The position numbers and the translations under genes are program-made. From Paraliobacillus quinghaiensis (GTDB taxonomy: Bacteria; Bacillota; Bacilli; Bacillales; Amphibacillaceae), in assembly GCF_003426025.1 (NCBI RefSeq), contig NZ_QJSH01000013.1, positions 1 to 64,000 on the forward strand: DNA of 64,000 nucleotides, given 5' to 3'. Numbering within the stretch: position 1 is the first letter of the stretch; the number at the start of each line of letters is the position of its first letter. The notes beneath the pieces are model-generated. The model did not search any database. It was not told where the DNA came from and saw nothing but the letters and a program-made list of their open reading frames with translations. Of this stretch, positions 56,912-64,000 are shown piece by piece.

Positions 56912-59900
56912 TTATTGTCTTGTAACTTCTTCAGTTAAAGACTCTTCTGGTACTTGTTCTACAGGTTCTTCTGTCTCTGATTGAATTTTACGGTATTTTT
57001 GCATACCTGTTCCTGCTGGGACTAATTTACCTATAATAACATTTTCTTTTAGCCCTAACAATTCATCACGTTTACCTTTAATAGCAGCATCTGTTAATAC
57101 TCGAGTCGTTTCTTGGAATGATGCCGCTGATAAGAAGGAATCTGTCTCTAGTGATGCCTTTGTAATACCCAAGAGTACTGGTCTTCCAACAGCAGGTTGG
57201 GTTCCAGCTAGTAATACCTTCTTGTTAGCATCACGGAACTGGTGAATTTCTAATAGTGATCCAGGTAATACATCTGTATCTCCAGCATCAGAAACACGTA
57301 CTTTACGAAGCATCTGTCGTACCATAACCTCTACGTGTTTATCTCCGATTTCCACCCCTTGCATACGGTATACTTTCTGTACTTCTTTCAGTAAATAAGA
57401 TTGTACACCATCAATACCTTGGATCTTCAGTAATTCTTTTGGATCAATTGAACCTTCCGTTAAAGCTTCACCCGCTCCAACTTCATCACCAATGTTCACA
57501 GTAATACGCGCGCCATATGGAGCTGTGTATGAACGAGATTCAACATTTCCTTGTACCGTGATTTCTTGCTTATCTTTTACTTCAGTAATATCGCGTACTG
57601 TTCCAGATATTTCAGAAATAACAGCTTGCCCTTTTGGATTACGCGCTTCAAAAATCTCTTGGATACGCGGTAAACCTTGTGTAATATCACTACCTGCTAC
57701 ACCACCCGTGTGGAATGTACGCATCGTTAGCTGTGTTCCTGGTTCACCAATTGATTGGGCTGCAATAATACCAACTGCTTCTCCAACTTCAACCTCTTGA
57801 CCAGTTGCTAGGTTACGGCCATAACACTTTTTACATGCCCCATGTTTCGTGTTACATGTAAATACCGTGCGGATTGTAACTTCTGTAATGCCAGAGTCAA
57901 CAATTTGTTTGGCAACATCTTCAGCAATAACTTCATTTTTATCAACAAGCACTTCATTCGTTTCTGGATGACGAACAACTTGGAATGAAGTACGACCAAT
58001 TAATCGGTCAATCAACGGTTCAATTAACTCTGTTCCTTCCGTAATAGAATGAACTGTTAAGCCTTTATCTGTACCACAATCTTCATCACGAATAATAACA
58101 TCTTGTGCTACATCAACCAAACGACGTGTTAAGTAACCAGAGTCAGCTGTTTTCAGTGCTGTATCGGCAAGTCCTTTACGCGCACCGTGTGTTGAGATAA
58201 AGTACTCAAGTACAGTTAGACCCTCTCTGAAACTTGATTTGATTGGTAATTCAATAATCTTACCTGCCGGATTGGCCATCAAACCACGCATACCTGCTAG
58301 CTGTGTAAAGTTTGATGCATTACCACGCGCACCCGAATCACTCATCATAAAGATTGGATTTCGAGGGTTCAATGTTTTCATTAATTTTTCCTGAATAACA
58401 TCTTTAGCCTGCGACCAAATGGAGATAACTCGGTCGTAACGTTCTTCATCCGTAATCAAACCACGACGGAATTGCTTCAACACTTTATCAACTTTTTCTT
58501 GTGCTTCTTCGAGGATATGCTCTTTCTCAGCTAATACAACAATATCTGCTACACCAACTGTAATACCAGCCTTTGTAGAATATTTAAAACCTAGGTCTTT
58601 CATACGGTCTAGCATTTTAGATGTTTCACTGATCTTAAACTTCTTAAACACTTCGGCAATGATATCACCCAAAATACCTTTTTTAAACGGAAGGATAATA
58701 TCTCTTTCTTGAATAACTTCCTTCACGTTAGCACCTTTTTCAACAAAGTACTTATCCGGTGTACGGATTTCAAGGTTAGTTTGCGTAGGCTCATTCATGT
58801 ACGGGAATGAATCTGGAAGCATATCATTAAAAATTAACTTACCTACGGTTGTAAGTAGTAATTTACCGTTTTGCTCTTCCGTAAAGTTTTCTTTTTCTAG
58901 TGAAGACGCTTGTACCGCAACTCTAGTGTGTAAATGCACATATCCACTTTGATATGCAATTACAGCTTCAGACAAGTCTTTGAAAACCATTCCTTCACCA
59001 ACAGCGTCTTTACGTTCCATAGTGAGGTAATAGTTACCTAGTACCATATCTTGTGATGGTGTAACTACTGGTTTTCCATCTTTAGGGTTCAAGATGTTTT
59101 GTGCAGCTAACATTAGAATACGCGCTTCAGCTTGAGCTTCAGCAGAAAGTGGAACGTGAACAGCCATTTGGTCACCATCAAAGTCAGCATTGTATGCTGT
59201 ACACACTAATGGGTGCAAACGAATTGCGCGTCCTTCTACTAACGTAGGCTCAAATGCTTGGATACCTAGTCTATGCAATGTTGGTGCACGGTTTAATAGA
59301 ACCGGATGCTCCTTAATCACGTCTTCTAAGACATCCCAAACTTCTGGATTAAGTCTTTCAATTTTACGTTTTGCAGATTTAATATTGTGTGCTAAACCTC
59401 TTTCAACTAACTCTTTCATTATAAAAGGTTTGAACAACTCCACTGCCATTTCTTTCGGCAATCCACATTGATACATCTTCAAACTAGGACCTACAACAAT
59501 TACAGAACGACCTGAGTAGTCAACACGCTTACCTAATAAGTTTTGACGGAAACGCCCTTGCTTCCCTTTCAACATATGTGAAAGTGATTTGAGTGGACGG
59601 TTACCCGGCCCAGTAACTGGACGGCCACGACGACCATTATCAATTAATGCGTCAACAGCTTCTTGAAGCATTCTTTTTTCGTTTTGTACGATAATGCTAG
59701 GCGCTCCAAGATCTAACAAACGCTTAAGACGGTTATTACGGTTTATTACACGACGGTATAGATCATTCAAGTCAGAAGTTGCAAAACGTCCACCATCTAG
59801 CTGTACCATTGGTCTTAATTCAGGTGGTATAATTGGCAATACTTCTAAAATCATCCAATCAGTAAAGTTGCCTGAATTACGGAATGCTTCTAATACCTCT

Positions 59901-60529
59901 AAACGTTTAATTGCTCTTGTTCTTCTTTGACCTTGTGCTGTCTTCAGTTCTTCGCGCAGCATTTCTACTTCTTTATCTAGATCAATATCTTGTAAGATTT
60001 TTTTGATTGCTTCTGCGCCCATTTGAGCTTGGAATGTTTGACCATACTTGTCACGATAAGCACGGTATTCTTTTTCAGAGAGCAATTGTTTCTTTTCTAA
60101 AGCTGTATCACCAGCATCAGTCACAATATATGCAGCAAAATAAATAACTTCTTCTAATGCTCTTGGTGACATATCTAATACTAAGCCCATACGGCTTGGG
60201 ATACCTTTGAAATACCAAATGTGCGAAACAGGTGCAGCTAATTCTATATGCCCCATTCGTTCACGTCGTACTTTAGATTTTGTTACTTCTACACCACAAC
60301 GATCACAAACAACACCCTTGTAACGAACACGCTTGTATTTTCCACAGTGACATTCCCAATCTTTCTGTGGTCCAAAAATTCTTTCACAAAACAAACCATC
60401 TTTTTCTGGCTTCAAAGTACGATAGTTAATGGTTTCTGGTTTTTTTACTTCACCATATGACCAAGAACGGATTTTATCTGGTGATGCCAACCCTATTTTC
60501 ATATATTCAAAATTATTTACATCTAGCAA
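56912..60529 (-). CDS. rpoC: RNA polymerase beta' subunit
   Basis: 1205 aa, full length. N-terminal zinc ribbon '[20 protein letters not shown]', Mg-binding '[20 protein letters not shown]', rudder/lid region '[20 protein letters not shown]', second zinc site '[20 protein letters not shown]', trigger loop '[20 protein letters not shown]'. Starts 122 nt after rpoB. Confidence 0.99.
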   Translation of the reverse strand: MLDVNNFEYMKIGLASPDKIRSWSYGEVKKPETINYRTLKPEKDGLFCERIFGPQKDWECHCGKYKRVRYKGVVCDRCGVEVTKSKVRRERMGHIELAAPVSHIWYFKGIPSRMGLVLDMSPRALEEVIYFAAYIVTDAGDTALEKKQLLSEKEYRAYRDKYGQTFQAQMGAEAIKKILQDIDLDKEVEMLREELKTAQGQRRTRAIKRLEVLEAFRNSGNFTDWMILEVLPIIPPELRPMVQLDGGRFATSDLNDLYRRVINRNNRLKRLLDLGAPSIIVQNEKRMLQEAVDALIDNGRRGRPVTGPGNRPLKSLSHMLKGKQGRFRQNLLGKRVDYSGRSVIVVGPSLKMYQCGLPKEMAVELFKPFIMKELVERGLAHNIKSAKRKIERLNPEVWDVLEDVIKEHPVLLNRAPTLHRLGIQAFEPTLVEGRAIRLHPLVCTAYNADFDGDQMAVHVPLSAEAQAEARILMLAAQNILNPKDGKPVVTPSQDMVLGNYYLTMERKDAVGEGMVFKDLSEAVIAYQSGYVHLHTRVAVQASSLEKENFTEEQNGKLLLTTVGKLIFNDMLPDSFPYMNEPTQTNLEIRTPDKYFVEKGANVKEVIQERDIILPFKKGILGDIIAEVFKKFKISETSKMLDRMKDLGFKYSTKAGITVGVADIVVLAEKEHILEEAQEKVDKVLKQFRRGLITDEERYDRVISIWSQAKDVIQEKLMKTLNPRNPIFMMSDSGARGNASNFTQLAGMRGLMANPAGKIIELPIKSSFREGLTVLEYFISTHGARKGLADTALKTADSGYLTRRLVDVAQDVIIRDEDCGTDKGLTVHSITEGTELIEPLIDRLIGRTSFQVVRHPETNEVLVDKNEVIAEDVAKQIVDSGITEVTIRTVFTCNTKHGACKKCYGRNLATGQEVEVGEAVGIIAAQSIGEPGTQLTMRTFHTGGVAGSDITQGLPRIQEIFEARNPKGQAVISEISGTVRDITEVKDKQEITVQGNVESRSYTAPYGARITVNIGDEVGAGEALTEGSIDPKELLKIQGIDGVQSYLLKEVQKVYRMQGVEIGDKHVEVMVRQMLRKVRVSDAGDTDVLPGSLLEIHQFRDANKKVLLAGTQPAVGRPVLLGITKASLETDSFLSAASFQETTRVLTDAAIKGKRDELLGLKENVIIGKLVPAGTGMQKYRKIQSETEEPVEQVPEESLTEEVTRQ

Positions 60530-60567
60530 GGGGCCTACCTCCCTTTTAGTATGTGTTCAAATAGCTA

Positions 60568-60594
60568 CAAACAAGAGGCAAAACCTCTCGTTTG
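60568..60594 (-). promoter_or_regulatory. hairpin in the rpoB-rpoC intergenic region
   Basis: CAAACAAGAGG (60568-60578) and CCTCTCGTTTG (60584-60594) pair with one wobble around a 5-nt loop. No T-run follows, so it is more likely an mRNA-processing or stability hairpin than a terminator. Confidence 0.45.
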
Positions 60595-60651
60595 TTGGCT
60601 AATTTTGAACAACTTTTCCCGTGTAAAATGATACAAATAGAAACTGTCTAC

Positions 60652-63600
60652 TTATTTACTTTCTAGTTCTAAGTTAAAATGATCAGCAGATTGACTCTCT
60701 TCTTCCTCAATATCACGAAGTTCAATTTCTTCTTCGTCAGCTGACAGCATTTTCACATCCATACCAAGACTTTGTAATTCTTTTATTAATACTTTAAAAG
60801 ATTCAGGTATACCAGGTTCTGGTACATTGTCTCCTTTAACAATTGCTTCATATGTTTTCACACGACCGACAACATCATCTGACTTCACAGTTAGAATTTC
60901 TTGCAATGTATAAGCAGCACCATAAGCTTCTAGTGCCCATACTTCCATTTCACCGAAACGTTGTCCACCAAATTGTGCTTTACCACCTAATGGTTGCTGT
61001 GTAACAAGTGAGTATGGTCCAGTAGAACGAGCATGCAATTTATCATCTACCATGTGTGCAAGTTTAATCATATACATCACACCAACAGATACACGATTAT
61101 CAAATGGTTCACCACTACGTCCGTCGTAAAGAACCGTTTTTGCATCCCTAGCCATTCCTGCTTCTTGGATAGTTTCCCATACATCTTCTTCTCGTGCTCC
61201 ATCAAATACAGGAGATGCTACATGGATACCTAGTTGTCTCGCTGCCATACCAAGGTGCAACTCTAGCACCTGACCAATATTCATACGAGAAGGTACACCT
61301 AATGGGTTTAACATGATATCGATTGGCGTACCATCAGGCATAAACGGCATATCCTCTTCTGGCAATATCTTAGAGATAACACCTTTGTTACCATGACGTC
61401 CAGCCATTTTATCGCCCTCATGAATCTTACGCTTTTGCACGATATAACAACGAACTAATTGGTTCACACCAGGCGGTAACTCGTCACCATCTTCACGGTT
61501 AAATATTTTAACATCTAACACAATACCACCAGCACCGTGTGGTACTCGTAGTGATGTATCACGAACTTCACGAGCTTTTTCACCAAAGATAGCATGTAGT
61601 AATCGTTCTTCAGCAGATAATTCGGTTACGCCCTTAGGTGTAACTTTACCTACTAATAGATCGCCATCTTCCACTTCCGCACCAACGCGGATGATTCCTC
61701 TTTCGTCAAGATCACTTAATGCATCTTCTCCGACATTTGGAATATCTCTTGTTATTTCTTCAGGCCCTAATTTTGTATCGCGTGCTTCTGATTCATATTC
61801 TTCAATATGAATAGAAGTGTAGACATCATCTTTTACTAAGCGCTCACTCATGATAATGGCATCCTCATAGTTATACCCTTCCCACGTCATGAAACCTACT
61901 AAAACATTCTGCCCTAAAGCTAGCTCTCCGTCTTCCATTGAAGGTCCATCTGCTAGGATTTCGCCTACAGTTACCTGATCACCCACACTTACGATTGGAC
62001 GTTGATTATAACAAGATCCTTGGTTAGAACGAATGAATTTTTGTAAACGATATTTATCTACATCGCCTTTTACTTTTTTACCATCAACTTCTGAAACACG
62101 ACGAACATGAATTTCTTTCGCTTCTACACGTTCCACAACACCCTCGTGTCTATTAATAACAGCAGCACCAGAGTCTTTACCTGATACATACTCCATTCCA
62201 GTTCCAACAATTGGCGAGCGTGGTTGCAATAATGGAACAGCTTGACGTTGCATGTTCGCACCCATAAGTGCACGGTTCGAGTCATCATTCTCTAAGAATG
62301 GAATACAAGCCGTCGCAGCAGACACAACCTGCTTTGGTGATACATCCATATAATCAATACGGTCACGTGATACAATAACGTTTTCGTCACGGAAACGTGA
62401 AATAACTTCTTCGTCAATAAATGAACCATCTTCAGCTAATTTTGCATTTGCTTGTGCAACAACATAATTATCTTGTTCATCTGCAGTTAAGTAATCATAG
62501 CGATCTGTCACTTTACCAGTCTCAGGATCAACACGACGATATGGCGTTTCAATAAAACCAAATTTATTTACTTTTGCATATGAAGAAAGAGAGTTAATTA
62601 AACCAATATTCGGACCCTCAGGTGTTTCAATTGGACACATACGACCATAGTGTGAATAGTGTACGTCACGCACTTCAAACCCTGCACGTTCACGCGTTAA
62701 ACCACCTGGTCCTAATGCAGACAAACGACGTTTATGCGTTAGTTCTGCTAATGGATTCGTTTGGTCCATAAATTGAGAGAGCTGTGAACTACCAAAAAAC
62801 TCTTTAATTGACGCAATAACTGGACGTATATTGATCAATTGTTGCGGTGTAATTGCTGATGTATCTTGAATAGACATACGCTCACGTACGACTCGCTCCA
62901 TTCGGGAAAGTCCGATACGGAATTGGTTTTGTAGTAATTCACCTACAGAACGTAGTCTACGGTTACCCAAGTGATCAATATCATCTGTGTCACCAACTTG
63001 ATGTAAGATGTTAAAGAAATAATTAATTGCTGCTAGAATATCAGATGGTGCAATGTTTTTTATTGCATCATCAACAGTTCCATTACCAATTACATTTAAT
63101 GTTCTTTCACCTTCTGGATCAGTCGGGTCAACAATTTTAATTACTTGAATTTTAATTGGATCTTCTAAGACACCTTCGTTTGGCTGAATATATTGTTCTC
63201 CAAAACTATCTGCTTCTCCATCCAAATAAGGTAAGATTTTATCTAATAAACGACGATCTAATTTATCACCTTTTTGCGCTAATACTTCTCCTGTTTCGTG
63301 ATCCACTAATGTTTCTGCTAAAATCTGATTGAAAAGTCGATTCTTAATGTGCAACTTCTTATTCATTTTGTAGCGACCAACATGCGCCAAATCATAACGC
63401 TTTGGATCAAAAAATCTAGAAACTAATAAACTTTTTGCATTTTCCACAGTAGGTGGTTCTCCAGGGCGTAAACGCTCGTAAATTTCTAGTAAGGCTTTTT
63501 CACTTGTTTCTGTATTATCTTTTTCTAATGTATTTTTTAAATATTCGTTTTCACCGATTAGATCAATAATTTCTTGATCATTACTGAATCCTAGAGCACG

Positions 63601-64000
63601 TAATAAAACAGTGATAGGTAGTTTTCTAGTCCGGTCTATACGAACATGCACAACATCTTTGGCATCTGTTTCAAACTCAAGCCAAGCTCCTCTATTAGGA
63701 ATAACTGTAGCTTTGTATCCTCGCTTGCCGTTTTTATCAATCTTTTCACTGTAATATACACTTGGTGAACGAACGAGTTGTGATACAATAACACGCTCAG
63801 CTCCATTGATGACAAAAGTACCAGTGTCCGTCATCAACGGGAAATCCCCCATAAATACTTCTTGCTCTTTTACTTCGCCTGTTTCATTATTTAATAAACG
63901 AACCTTTACACGAAGCGGGGCATTATAAGTAACATCTCTTTCTTTGGATTCTCCTACAGGATATTTCGGCTCACCTAAGCTGTAATCAACAAACTCTAAT
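60652..64000 (-). CDS. rpoB: RNA polymerase beta subunit, 5' end outside the window
   Basis: About 1116 codons visible; the start lies beyond 64000, and the frame continues through 63853-64000 ('[20 protein letters not shown]', '[20 protein letters not shown]'). The rifampicin region '[20 protein letters not shown]' and '[11 protein letters not shown]' is wild type. Other catalytic segments include '[14 protein letters not shown]' and '[17 protein letters not shown]'. The acidic C-terminus '[13 protein letters not shown]' is usual for bacilli. Confidence 0.98.
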   Translation of the reverse strand, partial: LEFVDYSLGEPKYPVGESKERDVTYNAPLRVKVRLLNNETGEVKEQEVFMGDFPLMTDTGTFVINGAERVIVSQLVRSPSVYYSEKIDKNGKRGYKATVIPNRGAWLEFETDAKDVVHVRIDRTRKLPITVLLRALGFSNDQEIIDLIGENEYLKNTLEKDNTETSEKALLEIYERLRPGEPPTVENAKSLLVSRFFDPKRYDLAHVGRYKMNKKLHIKNRLFNQILAETLVDHETGEVLAQKGDKLDRRLLDKILPYLDGEADSFGEQYIQPNEGVLEDPIKIQVIKIVDPTDPEGERTLNVIGNGTVDDAIKNIAPSDILAAINYFFNILHQVGDTDDIDHLGNRRLRSVGELLQNQFRIGLSRMERVVRERMSIQDTSAITPQQLINIRPVIASIKEFFGSSQLSQFMDQTNPLAELTHKRRLSALGPGGLTRERAGFEVRDVHYSHYGRMCPIETPEGPNIGLINSLSSYAKVNKFGFIETPYRRVDPETGKVTDRYDYLTADEQDNYVVAQANAKLAEDGSFIDEEVISRFRDENVIVSRDRIDYMDVSPKQVVSAATACIPFLENDDSNRALMGANMQRQAVPLLQPRSPIVGTGMEYVSGKDSGAAVINRHEGVVERVEAKEIHVRRVSEVDGKKVKGDVDKYRLQKFIRSNQGSCYNQRPIVSVGDQVTVGEILADGPSMEDGELALGQNVLVGFMTWEGYNYEDAIIMSERLVKDDVYTSIHIEEYESEARDTKLGPEEITRDIPNVGEDALSDLDERGIIRVGAEVEDGDLLVGKVTPKGVTELSAEERLLHAIFGEKAREVRDTSLRVPHGAGGIVLDVKIFNREDGDELPPGVNQLVRCYIVQKRKIHEGDKMAGRHGNKGVISKILPEEDMPFMPDGTPIDIMLNPLGVPSRMNIGQVLELHLGMAARQLGIHVASPVFDGAREEDVWETIQEAGMARDAKTVLYDGRSGEPFDNRVSVGVMYMIKLAHMVDDKLHARSTGPYSLVTQQPLGGKAQFGGQRFGEMEVWALEAYGAAYTLQEILTVKSDDVVGRVKTYEAIVKGDNVPEPGIPESFKVLIKELQSLGMDVKMLSADEEEIELRDIEEEESQSADHFNLELESK

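Noticed and set aside
60568-60594. Terminator between rpoB and rpoC
   Set aside because: No T-run follows on the minus strand, and the two genes must be co-transcribed.

Overview
The window is a low-GC Firmicute chromosome segment, most likely a Bacillaceae of the Oceanobacillus/Virgibacillus kind. The basis is the Bacillus-type order of the whole str-S10-spc-alpha ribosomal cluster, strong GGAGG-type ribosome binding sites, a YbxF-like L7Ae protein between rpoC and rpsL, a zinc-type S14 and a Spo0E-like phosphatase. The species assignment is inference.

The right half (about 31.8-64 kb) is conserved and entirely on the minus strand. In transcription order it runs rpoB (cut by the window end), rpoC, rplGB, rpsL, rpsG, fusA, tuf; then rpsJ-rplC-rplD-rplW-rplB-rpsS-rplV-rpsC-rplP-rpmC-rpsQ-rplN-rplX-rplE-rpsN-rpsH-rplF-rplR-rpsE-rpmD-rplO-secY-adk; then a KOW protein, infA, rpmJ, rpsM, rpsK, rpoA, rplQ; then ecfA1-ecfA2-ecfT, truA, rplM, rpsI. 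The map gene that normally follows adk in Bacillus is not here; a 588-bp gap without a gene takes its place.

The left half (1-31.7 kb) is an accessory zone of mobile elements and conflict genes. It opens with a frameshifted tyrosine recombinase and a small serine recombinase with a res-like array of half-sites. An IS4-family element (9-bp target duplication) follows, itself interrupted by an IS21-family element (5-bp duplication). Next come a secreted protein with a small membrane protein before it (possible toxin/immunity pair), decayed mobilisation, VbhA-antitoxin and IS66 remnants, and an AAA ATPase plus subtilase pair matching the IetAS antiphage system. Then lie a 1216-aa YobI/KAP-type membrane NTPase, a decayed recombinase-like gene with a striking palindromic array upstream, and a cluster of plasmid- or ICE-like small genes with a second integrase.

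The accessory zone ends in a satellite-like module directly downstream of rpsI. It holds an integrase, an excisionase-like HTH protein, a primase-polymerase and a DUF3987 protein, which suggests that the 3' side of rpsI is an integration hotspot. The best candidates for a defence function are IetAS (10.5-14.0 kb) and, more speculatively, the YobI-like NTPase next to it.
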